From Azonexaceae bacterium (GTDB taxonomy: Bacteria > Pseudomonadota > Gammaproteobacteria > Burkholderiales > Rhodocyclaceae): 41,957 nt of DNA. The DNA lies in contig SSSZ01000058.1 in assembly GCA_009469675.1 (NCBI GenBank), forward strand, positions 1 to 41,957, in the 5' to 3' direction. Of this stretch, positions 34,301 through 41,450 are shown piece by piece (position 1 is the stretch's first letter; each line of letters starts with the position of its first letter). Under the pieces are notes generated by a model. It saw only the letters and a program-made list of their open reading frames with translations. It searched no databases and had not been told where the DNA came from. The position numbers and the translations under genes are program-made.

Positions 34301-37102
34301 ACCAGCTACTGGGTGGCGGGGAGCGACGGCGACTCCGGCGACGCCTGGTTCGCCGCCGGCAACCAGGATCGCATCGACGTGGTTGCGGAAAAGCGCAGCT
34401 ACGCCCCCGGCGAGACGGCCCGCTTCCAGGTCCGGATGCCCTTCCGCGAGGCCACCGCCCTGGTGGCGGTGGAGGCCGGCGGGATCATCGAAACCTTCGT
34501 CCAGCCGCTCTCCCGCCACAAGCCCGTGGTCGAACTGCCGGTCAAGGCCGAGTGGGGGCCGAACGTCTTCGTTTCGGTGCTGGCGGTGCGGGGCCGGGTG
34601 CAGCCCGTGAAGTGGTATTCCTTCTTCGCCTGGGGCTGGCGCGAACCCATGGCCTGGTTCAAGGAATGGTGGAACCCGACCCAGCCGACGGCCCTGGTCG
34701 ATCTCGCCAAACCCGCCTTCAAGGTCGGCCTGGCCCAGATCGAAGTCGGGGTCGAGGGTTTCCGCCTGAAGGTCGAAGTGACTCCGGAAAAATCCGACTA
34801 CCGGCCCCGGGACACGGCCCGGGTGCGCCTCAAGGTCAGCCGGCCCGACGGCAAGCCGGTGCCGGCCGGCACCGAGGTCGCCCTGGCGGCGGTGGACCAG
34901 GCCCTGCTCGAACTGCGCCCCAACGACAGCTGGAAACTCCTCGAAGCCATGCTGCCCCGGCGCGGCTACGAGGTCCAGACGGCCACCGCCCAGTCCCAGG
35001 TCATCGGCAAGCGCCACTTCGGCAAGAAGGCGGTGCCCCCGGGCGGCGGCGGCGGCCGGGCGCCGGCGCGGGAACTCTTCGACACCCTGCTCCTCTGGAA
35101 CCCCCGCGTCGGACTCGACGAAACCGGCAGCGCCACGGTTACCGTACCGGTCAACGATGCCCTCAGCGAATTCAAGGTGGTAGCGGTGGCCGACGCCGGA
35201 CCCGGCCTCTTCGGCACCGGCGCCGGCAGTTTCCGCACCCGGCAGGAGTTGCAGATGATCTCGGGCCTGCCGCCCCTGGTCCGGGAAAAGGACCGCTTCA
35301 CGGCGCTGCTCACCCTTCGCAACGGCACGGCCAAGGCCATGGCCGTGAACGTCGCCGCCAAGGCCGGCGGGCGCAGCCTGGAACCCCGGGAAGTCGCCCT
35401 CGACGCCGAAGGCGCTGCCGAAGTGGCGTGGACCGTCGAGGCGCCGGAGAACGAAACCGCCCTGGCCTGGGAATTCGAAGCCGGCGACCGCAACGGCTCC
35501 GCCAGGGACCGCCTGAGGATCGCCCAGCAGGTCGCCCCCGCCGTGCCGGTGACGGTGCAGCAGGCGAGCTTCGCCCGGGTGGACAGCACACTCGAAATTC
35601 CGGCGGTGCCGGCCGCCAACATGCTGCCCGGCCGGGGCGGCATCGAAATCGGCGTCTCGCCCCGGATTTCGACGCCGCCGCCGGGCGTGAAGCGCTTCTT
35701 CGAAGCCTATCCCTTTGTCTGCCTCGAGCAGAAGACCTCGGTGGCGGTCGGCCTCAAGGATGCCGACCGCTGGACGCAGGTGGTCGAAGCCCTGCCCACC
35801 TACCTCGACCCCCAGGGCCTCCTCCGCTACTTTCCCGGCGACGGCCCGGGCAGCCCGACCCTCACCGCCTATGTGCTGTCGACCACCGCCGCGGCGGGCT
35901 TCGAGATTCCGCCGGAAATCGCCCGGCGCCTGGAAAGGGGACTCGCCCAGTTTGTCGAAGGCCGCAGCAAGCCCGACCACTGGGCGCCCGCCAACGACCT
36001 CACGGCCAGGAAGCTCGCCGCCCTGGAAGCTCTCACCCGGCGCGGCCAGCGGCCCCTGGGCGCCATCGCCAGCCTCGATCTCGACCAGCCCATGCGCCTG
36101 CCCACCTCGGCCCTGATCGACTGGTACCTGGTGGCCAAGCGCCTCGCCGACCTGCCCAACCGCCCCGCCCGGCTCGCCGCCGCCGCCCAGGAGCTCCGCA
36201 ACCGCCTCGCCTACCAGGGCGGGCGGCTCGCCTTCGCCACCGAAAGCAGCGACTACTGGTGGTGGCTCATGGTGAGCGGCGACTACAACGCCTTCCGCCT
36301 CATCGAAGCGGTGATCGACGACCCGGCCTGGAAGGACGACCTGCCGGCCCTGGTCCAGGGGGCCATGCTGCGCCAGGTCAAGGGGCGCTGGGTGACGACC
36401 ACGGCCAACGTCTGGGCGACCATCGCCCTGGACGCCTTCGGCCGGCGTTTCGAAAAAGACGCCGTCACCGGCACGACCCGCGCCAGCCTCGGCGCCGGCG
36501 CACCGGCCAGCCACGCCTGGAGCGGCGCCGAACCGGGCCGGCTGGCCCTGCCCTGGCCGGTCAAGCCGGCCGTCGGCGACAAGCTGGTTGTCGCCCACGA
36601 GGGCGGCGGCAAACCCTGGGCGGCAGTACAGGTGCTGGCCGCCGTCCCGGCCACGGCGCCCCGGGACTACGGCTACCGCATCAGCCGGAGCGTGCAGCCG
36701 GTGAGCCAGAAGCAACCAGGCAAGACGAGCCGGGGCGACGTCTGGCGGGTGACCCTCGACGTCGAAGCCGCCCAGGATATGGCCTGGGTCGTGGTCAGCG
36801 ACCCCATCCCCGGCGGCGCCCGCATCCTCGGCGACGGCGACGGCCGCGACAGCCGCATCGACGCCAGGGGCGACGCCGCCACCAATCCGGGACGGGCCTG
36901 GCCGACCTACGTCGAGCGCAGCTTCGACGGTTTCCGCGCCTACTACGCCCGCGTCCCCAAGGGCCGCTTCGCCATCAGCTACACGGTGCGCCTCAACAAC
37001 GCCGGCGACTTCGCCCTCCCCGCTACCCGCGTCGAAGCCATGTACGCGCCGGAAATCTTCGGCGAGGTGCCGAACGGGCGGGTGGTGGTGGGGCGGGACT
37101 GA
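31394..37102 (+). CDS. Bacterial alpha-2-macroglobulin family protein with thioester motif
   Basis: A 1902-residue secreted protein. Bacterial macroglobulins trap foreign proteases that enter the periplasm through a bait region and a reactive thioester. Signal peptide 1-21 (cleavage after VSA) has no lipobox, so the protein should be soluble periplasmic, unlike E. coli YfhM. Macroglobulin beta domains fill the N-terminal two-thirds. The BRD/bait part lies near 1130-1230, with a flexible GGGGGRAPAR stretch. The A2M domain starts at LLWNPRVGLDETGSATV (about 1234), and the thioester CLEQ is at 1443-1446 inside an alpha-helical domain. The longer frame to 31316 precedes the TATAAT-derived transcript and is rejected. 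No pbpC gene follows, although that pairing is common. Confidence 0.93.
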   Translation: MLRAAVALFALALSLPSPVSAAHVRQFSPQGQVDRQVRATAVFGADLVPLGQPEAAAPFEVNCGGVGGKGRWSDSKTWTYLLERPLAPGERCDFRLKPGLKAANGEAVQGEPAYAFFAPGPWPRSVTPGAGAGIEEDQAFLVEVSSPVRRASVEKHVWCEAEGVGNRIPIRFLADAERNAALATVHRSPTAGSLGLTCSERLPPGAKMKLVWGAGVESESGVKASREEYFPYRVREPFKASFSCERERANQPCSPLSDLRLEFSAQLDKKELAKIRLVTPEGPRRPADDINDRQNTGNGVVFRKPFPQNAELRIEIPAGLQDEAGRPLANAASFPLAVRTGSLPPLAKFPGDFGIIELKEGGILPVTLRNVEAALPVRNLRLPGEAGAGHRFAEQRLHDDAEVLAAMAALAKFERQSRLVRMGSGKEQSEYTDPYYARELPFLKDRPGVAGRDLPKPGGSAEFEVVGIPLEKPGYHIVEIESRLLGAALLASPKPMYVRAAVLVTNLAVHLKMGRDNGLVWVTALDSGKPVAGAEVRVSRCDGKEVWRGRSDDQGRAAIDRGLRDEIGCAGGAFLFVSARLGDDYSFVRSDWQEGIEPWRFGVEIWGEAQPRKIHTILDRSLLRAGQTVSMKHIARERNSRGFTYPAGGTLPTELIIEHQGSGDEFRQPLAWDARGSAVSQWKIPAAAKRGTYNVILAGGKGNREFTGDFRVSDFRLPVFAGSVQGAPARLVAPREVLLALGLSFLNGGAAKGVETAVSATLRPRWPEFKGYEPYRFHVDFDQEGLSAFAVDSGRESEQLIVDKQPVTLDKAGAGKLAVALPERIKGPSEVYAEMSFPDPNGEIQTLRGSVELWPAAVTAGIRVKDWVSVRDKGAVEVVVLDTAGKKPQPDVAVRVVAKRRIDYSHRKRIVGGFYAYEHHTEFSDLGEICSGRSDSRGVLVCDPRVDVAGNVYLLVEAKDAQGNLARAGTSYWVAGSDGDSGDAWFAAGNQDRIDVVAEKRSYAPGETARFQVRMPFREATALVAVEAGGIIETFVQPLSRHKPVVELPVKAEWGPNVFVSVLAVRGRVQPVKWYSFFAWGWREPMAWFKEWWNPTQPTALVDLAKPAFKVGLAQIEVGVEGFRLKVEVTPEKSDYRPRDTARVRLKVSRPDGKPVPAGTEVALAAVDQALLELRPNDSWKLLEAMLPRRGYEVQTATAQSQVIGKRHFGKKAVPPGGGGGRAPARELFDTLLLWNPRVGLDETGSATVTVPVNDALSEFKVVAVADAGPGLFGTGAGSFRTRQELQMISGLPPLVREKDRFTALLTLRNGTAKAMAVNVAAKAGGRSLEPREVALDAEGAAEVAWTVEAPENETALAWEFEAGDRNGSARDRLRIAQQVAPAVPVTVQQASFARVDSTLEIPAVPAANMLPGRGGIEIGVSPRISTPPPGVKRFFEAYPFVCLEQKTSVAVGLKDADRWTQVVEALPTYLDPQGLLRYFPGDGPGSPTLTAYVLSTTAAAGFEIPPEIARRLERGLAQFVEGRSKPDHWAPANDLTARKLAALEALTRRGQRPLGAIASLDLDQPMRLPTSALIDWYLVAKRLADLPNRPARLAAAAQELRNRLAYQGGRLAFATESSDYWWWLMVSGDYNAFRLIEAVIDDPAWKDDLPALVQGAMLRQVKGRWVTTTANVWATIALDAFGRRFEKDAVTGTTRASLGAGAPASHAWSGAEPGRLALPWPVKPAVGDKLVVAHEGGGKPWAAVQVLAAVPATAPRDYGYRISRSVQPVSQKQPGKTSRGDVWRVTLDVEAAQDMAWVVVSDPIPGGARILGDGDGRDSRIDARGDAATNPGRAWPTYVERSFDGFRAYYARVPKGRFAISYTVRLNNAGDFALPATRVEAMYAPEIFGEVPNGRVVVGRD

Positions 37103-37407
37103 GGTTTCGTCGCAGGCGGCGCCCCCACCGGGGCACGCCGGGCGGCTCGACGCCCCCGGCCCCCGGGGGTCATCCTCTCGGGCGGCGGCCGGCAAGGGAG
37201 ATGCGCCGAACGACGACGGCCGGGGTCTGGCCCGAGATTTCCTCCTTGGGCGGCGGGCGGGAAGGAGCGGACCGGGAAGCCGGCGGCCGGCCGCTTCCCC
37301 AGTCTTCGTCCGCATCCGTTTGCTCCCGGGCGGCGTAAGACAGATACGGCGCCCGCCGCCCCTGGCGGCGAAATGGCGGTGCCCCAACCCTGCCCCGGAG
37401 ACCGACC
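37103..37407. other. Intergenic region, no gene seen
   Basis: Extremely GC-rich spacer between the macroglobulin and DUF3303 genes. A 7-bp hairpin, CCCCCGG (37153-37159) with CCGGGGG (37163-37169), could slow transcription but has no T run. A 45-codon frame from ATG 37201 has low-complexity Arg/Ser/Gly content and its AAGGGAG touches the ATG, too close to serve; I do not call it a gene. Confidence 0.5.
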
Positions 37408-37689
37408 ATGAAATTCATGATGAGCTATAGCTGGACCCCCGACCCCCAGCGCCGCGCCGAAGGCCTGGCCCGTTTTGCCCGCAGCGGCGGCGTGCCGCCC
37501 CACGGAATCCGCCTGCTCGGCCGGTGGACGGCGGCCGACCTGGGCAGCGGCTTCGCCCTGGTGGAAACCGAAGACCCGGGCCGGCTGGCGGAATTCGCCT
37601 ACCAATGGAGCGACCTGATGGCGCTGGACTTCGCCCCGGTCCTCGACGACGCCCAGCTCGCTGCCGTCCTCCCGCGGGCGGCGGGCTGA
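37408..37689 (+). CDS. DUF3303-type small protein
   Basis: A 93-residue soluble protein matching the DUF3303 pattern: MKFMMSYSW at the start, RFARSGGVPPHGIRLLGRW in the middle, FALVETEDPGRLAEFAYQWSDLMALDFAPVLDD towards the end. The fold is probably a small ferredoxin-like alpha/beta domain (inference); no function is established. CCGGAGA is well placed before the ATG. The epimerase-like gene follows after 55 bases in the same direction, so the two may share a transcript. Confidence 0.85.
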   Translation: MKFMMSYSWTPDPQRRAEGLARFARSGGVPPHGIRLLGRWTAADLGSGFALVETEDPGRLAEFAYQWSDLMALDFAPVLDDAQLAAVLPRAAG

Positions 37690-37744
37690 TTGCCGCCGTG
37701 ATCGCCGGCACGCGCCCACCTGGGCACTCCGGGCCGGGGGATTG

Positions 37745-38449
37745 ATGGCGGCGCCCCGCCGGGTTTTCGTCACCGGCGCCAACGGCTACCTGGGAAGCCG
37801 GCTGGTCCCGGCGCTGCTCGCCCGCGGCCACCGGGTCGCCGCCCTGGTCCGCCCCGGGCGGGAGAGCGCCTTGCCCGCCGGCTGCCGCCCGGTGACGGGA
37901 AACGCCCTGGACCCGGCAAGCTTTCAGGATGCCATCGGCGGCGCCGATACCCTGGTCCACCTCGTCGGAGTGGCCCACCCCGGCCCGGCCAAGGCGGCGG
38001 CCTTCCGGAGCGTCGATCTGGCTTCGCTGCAGGCGGCGCTGGCGGCGGCCCGGGGCACCGGGGTGAAACATTTCGTCTATCTCAGCGTCGCCCAGCCGGC
38101 CCCGGTCATGGGCGCCTACACGGCGGCCCGGGCGGCGGGCGAGGCCGAACTCCGCGCCAGCGGCCTGGCCACCACCTGCCTGCGTCCCTGGTACGTCCTC
38201 GGCCCCGGCCACCGCTGGCCCCTCGTCCTGCTGCCCCTCTACTGGCTGGCCGAACGCCTGCCGGCAACGCGGGAGGCGGCCCGGCGGCTGGGCCTGGTCA
38301 GTCTGGAGCAGATGCTGGCCGCCCTGGTGGCGGCGGTCGAGAACCCGGCCGGAGCCATGCGCATCGTCGAAGTGCCGGCCATCCGGCGGGCGGCCGAGCC
38401 TGGCCGTAGCCTCTTGGCGCCGGCGGCGAAGCGCCGGCCGCCCAGGTGA
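37745..38449 (+). CDS. NAD(P)-binding Rossmann-fold protein (epimerase/YbjT-like)
   Basis: A 234-residue atypical short-chain dehydrogenase. The dinucleotide motif TGANGYLG is at residues 10-17. DTLVHLVGVAHP, FVYLSVAQPAPVMGAYTAARAAGEAELRASGL and TCLRPWYVLGPGHRW follow the pattern of NAD-dependent epimerase/NmrA-like proteins. The catalytic Tyr-Lys pair is not intact (YTAAR instead of YxxxK), so it may bind cofactor without classical epimerase activity. ATG 37745 is preceded by GGGGG. The C-terminus is Arg/Pro-rich. The substrate is unknown. Confidence 0.85.
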   Translation: MAAPRRVFVTGANGYLGSRLVPALLARGHRVAALVRPGRESALPAGCRPVTGNALDPASFQDAIGGADTLVHLVGVAHPGPAKAAAFRSVDLASLQAALAAARGTGVKHFVYLSVAQPAPVMGAYTAARAAGEAELRASGLATTCLRPWYVLGPGHRWPLVLLPLYWLAERLPATREAARRLGLVSLEQMLAALVAAVENPAGAMRIVEVPAIRRAAEPGRSLLAPAAKRRPPR

Positions 38450-38491
38450 TCGCCGGGGGCCGGGGCGATTTCCCGGCGCGGCCGGGAGGGG

Positions 38492-38518
38492 AAAAACCGT
38501 GCCGCCGAGCCGGCGCGG
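38492..38518 (-). terminator. Rho-independent terminator of the PilZ-STAS gene
   Basis: Read on the minus strand, CCGCGCCG (38518-38511) pairs fully with CGGCACGG (38504-38497; one G-T pair) around a 6-base loop, then TTTTT follows (38496-38492). It is 8 bases after the gene's stop. Confidence 0.8.
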
Positions 38519-38525
38519 CCGCGGC

Positions 38526-39209
38526 CTAGGCCGGGGTGATGCGGGCGATGGCGAGCATGTCCCGGACCTGGCCCCGGGCGCCGACCAGGGCGATGCCCTT
38601 CTGGCTCGCCCGGCAAAGGGTGCCGAGGCCGGTGGAATCGAGGCTGCGGCACTGGGTGAGGTCGATGCGGCAGATGGCCTCGCGCTGGATGAGGCCGAGG
38701 CAGTCGCGGCTGGTGCCGAAGGAGAGCCGGCCGACCACCTCCAGGACCACCCCCTGGGAACTGCGGCGGAGCTTGAACCCGCCGACCTCCGGATGATCGA
38801 GGATGGCGTCGATGGCCTGACGGGCTTCCTTGTCGGCGGACCCCCGGCGGTCGAAGACGAGGCCGATGCCGATGCCGTTCTGCCCTGGAGAGCAATGGAC
38901 GACATGGCCGCGCCAGCGGCTGACCTCGGCCTCCCGCCGCAGGGTTCCGGCGATTTCCAGCCCCGGCCGGAAGCGGCTGCCGTCCTCCGGGGGAACCGCC
39001 ACCAGGGCGCCCCCCGACGACAAATCGACCAACCGCCCATGGACTTCGCCGTCGTCACCCTGCAAGGCGACGACGGTCTTCTCGGGCACGCGAAAGCGGA
39101 CCGCCCGGCGTTTCTCGAACACGACTACCTCCCCGACGTTTCTATTATCCCGGAAGCCGCAGTTGGCCGCAGGCTGCAGCCGCGAATCCAGGTTTATTAC
39201 TTTGGGCAT
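38526..39209 (-). CDS. PilZ domain fused to a STAS-like domain
   Basis: A 227-residue cytoplasmic protein. The N-terminal PilZ domain binds cyclic di-GMP in known families, and both ligand motifs are present: RRAVR (34-38) and DLSSGG (62-67), followed by IGIGLVFD. The C-terminal part (about 145-227) has the anti-sigma-factor-antagonist pattern VVLEVVGRLSF, IDLTQCRSLDSTGLGTL and GARGQVRDMLAIARI; S192 in DSTG is at the usual phosphorylation site. GTG at 39122, preceded by GGGGAG and opening FEKRRAVRF, is a strong alternative start giving 198 residues. It is a single gene with its own terminator. A role in linking c-di-GMP to a partner-switch is inferred. Confidence 0.85.
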   Translation of the reverse strand: MPKVINLDSRLQPAANCGFRDNRNVGEVVVFEKRRAVRFRVPEKTVVALQGDDGEVHGRLVDLSSGGALVAVPPEDGSRFRPGLEIAGTLRREAEVSRWRGHVVHCSPGQNGIGIGLVFDRRGSADKEARQAIDAILDHPEVGGFKLRRSSQGVVLEVVGRLSFGTSRDCLGLIQREAICRIDLTQCRSLDSTGLGTLCRASQKGIALVGARGQVRDMLAIARITPA

Positions 39210-39490
39210 ATATTATCATCAATGCCGCGGCGGTGTTCGAAACCCGAGCAGGCCGAGACGTTTTGGAGTAAACTTGCAATATCAGTGCGTTAGCCAATTG
39301 CTCCCTGAAGACGACCCCCGCGCCGATCGTTGCGCCGCAATTTCCCGTCGCCCGAAAAGCGATCACTGTCTCGACTGATTCCACGCCAATGCCGGCCCCT
39401 GATGGCCGGCCATTTGCATTTCCTGGCCATCCGGCCTGCGGCCAGCCCCTGCCGCCACGAAGAATAGCGGGGCGTTGTGAAAGGAACAGC
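39210..39490 (+). promoter_or_regulatory. Upstream region and probable long leader of the DEAD-box helicase gene
   Basis: 281 bases without a gene. ATGGCCGGCCAT (39402-39413) is a perfect palindrome, and TGGCC (39424-39428) can pair with GGCCA (39440-39444); both lie shortly before the ribosome site AAAGGAAC. TTGGAG (39263-39268) could be a -35, but its -10 is unclear. Long structured leaders are usual for cold-inducible RNA helicase genes, so regulation by leader structure is plausible. Confidence 0.4.
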
Positions 39491-41359
39491 ATGTCCTCAT
39501 CCGCCGAAAGCTTTGCCGAGCTCGGTCTTTCCACCCCCCTGCTCGAAGCCCTGGCCGGCATCGGCTACGAAACCCCGTCACCCATCCAGGCCCAGTGCAT
39601 CCCCGTGCTGCTCGACGGCCGCGACCTGATCGGCCAGGCCCAGACCGGCACCGGCAAGACCGCCGCCTTCGCCCTGCCCATCCTGGAGCGCATCGACGTC
39701 AAGGTGGCCAAGCCCCAGGCCCTCATCCTTACCCCCACCCGCGAACTCGCCATCCAGGTGGCCGAGGCCTTCCAGAGCTACGCCCACAGCACGCCGGGAT
39801 TCCACGTCCTGCCCATTTACGGCGGCCAGGCCTACGGCATCCAGTTGAAGCAGCTCGCCCGCGGCGCCCACGTCATCGTCGGCACGCCGGGCCGGGTCAT
39901 GGACCACCTGGAAAGAAAGACCCTCAACCTCGACAGCCTGACCACCCTGGTCCTCGACGAGGCCGACGAAATGCTGCGCATGGGCTTCATCGACGACGTC
40001 GAATGGATTCTCGAGCACACCCCGGAAACCCATCAGACCGCCCTGTTCTCCGCCACCATGCCCGATCCCATCCGCCGGGTGGCGCAGAAATACCTGGTCG
40101 AGCCGCGGGAAATCAAGATCAAGTCGGCAACCACCACCGTCGCCGCCATCCGCCAGGCCTACTGGCAGGTCAGCGGGCTGCACAAGCTCGACGCCCTGAC
40201 CCGCATCCTCGAAGTGGAAGAGGATTTCGACGCCGCCATCATCTTCGTGCGCACCAAGACGGCCACCGTCGAGCTGGCGGAAAAACTCGAAGCCCGCGGC
40301 TATTCCGCCTCCGCCCTCAACGGCGACATGAACCAGCAGATGCGCGAGCGGGTCATCGACCAGTTGAAATCCGGCGGCCTGGACATTGTCATCGCCACCG
40401 ACGTCGCCGCCCGGGGCATCGACGTGCCGCGCATCAGCCACGTCATCAACTACGACATCCCCTACGACAGCGAAGCCTACGTGCACCGCATCGGCCGCAC
40501 CGGCCGCGCCGGCCGCGCCGGCAACGCCATCCTCTTCGTCGCCCCACGGGAAATGCGCATGCTGCGCACCATCGAGCGCGCCACCCGGCAGCCCATCACG
40601 CCGCTCACTCTGCCGTCGCGGCAGGACGTCACCAACCGCCGGGTCGCCGCCTTCAAGGACCGGGTCGCCGAAGTGCTCGCCGCCGAGGGGCTGGAATTCT
40701 TCGCCGACATCGTCGCCCAGCTCGAAGAGGAGCAGAACGTCGGCATCCACGAGATCGCCGCGGCCCTGACCTGCCTCGCCCAGGAAGCCAAACCCCTGCA
40801 GATCGGCGGCGAAGACCCGCCGCCCCCCCGTCCTTTCCAGGAACGGGACAAGAAACCCTACGGCGAGCGCGAGCGCAGCTTCGGCGCCCGCCCGGCCCGG
40901 CCCGAGCGCGATTTCCGCCCGCGGGAAGACCGCCCGCCCCGGGAGTTCGCCCCCCGCGACGACCGCCCGCCGCGCCCCGAGCGCCCCCGCCGCGACGGCG
41001 ACGACGCCAACATGGTGCGCTACCGCATCGACGTCGGCCGGGACCACGGCGTCCAGGTCAAGGACATCGTCGGTGCCATCGCCAACGAAGCCGGCATCGA
41101 AAGCCGCTTCATCGGCCGCATCGCCCTCTACGACGAATCGAGCACGGTCGAGCTGCCCGCCGGCATGCCCGGCGAGGTGTCGAATCTCCTCAAGCGCACC
41201 CGGGTCAAAGGCGTTCCCATCAACCTGCGCCCCGACACCGGCCGCGAAGGCGGCGGCTGGAAGAAGCCGGAAGGCGGATTCAACAAGTTCGGCGGCGGCA
41301 AGCCCGAACGGAGCTTCGGCGGCGAAGGCAAACCCCGGCGCAAGCATCCGGGCGAGTGA
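39491..41359 (+). CDS. deaD: DEAD-box ATP-dependent RNA helicase DeaD/CsdA
   Basis: A 622-residue RNA helicase that remodels rRNA and mRNA structure, important for ribosome assembly and cold growth. Q motif (FAELGLSTPLLEAL...TPSPIQ), Walker A AQTGTGKT (50-57), DEAD (156-159), FSATMP, and HRIGRTGRAGRAG are all present. After the core comes a charged Arg/Asp/Pro-rich stretch of repeated RDDRP/RPARPERDF type (about 440-510). A DbpA-like RNA-binding domain (about 515-595, MVRYRIDVGRDHGV) and a Gly/Lys-rich tail follow. This layout fits DeaD rather than the shorter RhlE. ATG 39491 is preceded by AAAGGAAC; the longer frame to 39389 lies in the leader. Confidence 0.94.
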   Translation: MSSSAESFAELGLSTPLLEALAGIGYETPSPIQAQCIPVLLDGRDLIGQAQTGTGKTAAFALPILERIDVKVAKPQALILTPTRELAIQVAEAFQSYAHSTPGFHVLPIYGGQAYGIQLKQLARGAHVIVGTPGRVMDHLERKTLNLDSLTTLVLDEADEMLRMGFIDDVEWILEHTPETHQTALFSATMPDPIRRVAQKYLVEPREIKIKSATTTVAAIRQAYWQVSGLHKLDALTRILEVEEDFDAAIIFVRTKTATVELAEKLEARGYSASALNGDMNQQMRERVIDQLKSGGLDIVIATDVAARGIDVPRISHVINYDIPYDSEAYVHRIGRTGRAGRAGNAILFVAPREMRMLRTIERATRQPITPLTLPSRQDVTNRRVAAFKDRVAEVLAAEGLEFFADIVAQLEEEQNVGIHEIAAALTCLAQEAKPLQIGGEDPPPPRPFQERDKKPYGERERSFGARPARPERDFRPREDRPPREFAPRDDRPPRPERPRRDGDDANMVRYRIDVGRDHGVQVKDIVGAIANEAGIESRFIGRIALYDESSTVELPAGMPGEVSNLLKRTRVKGVPINLRPDTGREGGGWKKPEGGFNKFGGGKPERSFGGEGKPRRKHPGE

Positions 41360-41450
41360 TCCGCCCCGGGGCAAGGCGGCCGGCGCGGCCTGGGCAGCGG
41401 CCCGTCGGCCGGCGGCTCGGGGGATGCCGGGCGCAGGCCGGCCCTGACCG

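Noticed and set aside
37201-37338. 45-codon frame after the macroglobulin gene
   Set aside because: Low-complexity Arg/Ser/Gly content, and the AAGGGAG touches the ATG, too close to act as ribosome site.
37270-37345. Possible fourth copy of the repeat element, inverted, around GTCTTCG
   Set aside because: Only a 7-base match and a vague resemblance to the inverted end; the core and the other end are absent.
32168-37387. A 1739-codon open frame on the minus strand opposite the macroglobulin gene, and similar long antisense frames opposite pyc, the kinase-HDOD gene, the histidine kinase and the helicase
   Set aside because: The translations are low-complexity and rich in Gly/Ala/Arg/Val, with no domain, ribosome site or family motif. 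They arise because stop codons are rare in this GC-rich DNA, and the sense-strand genes carry full motif sets.
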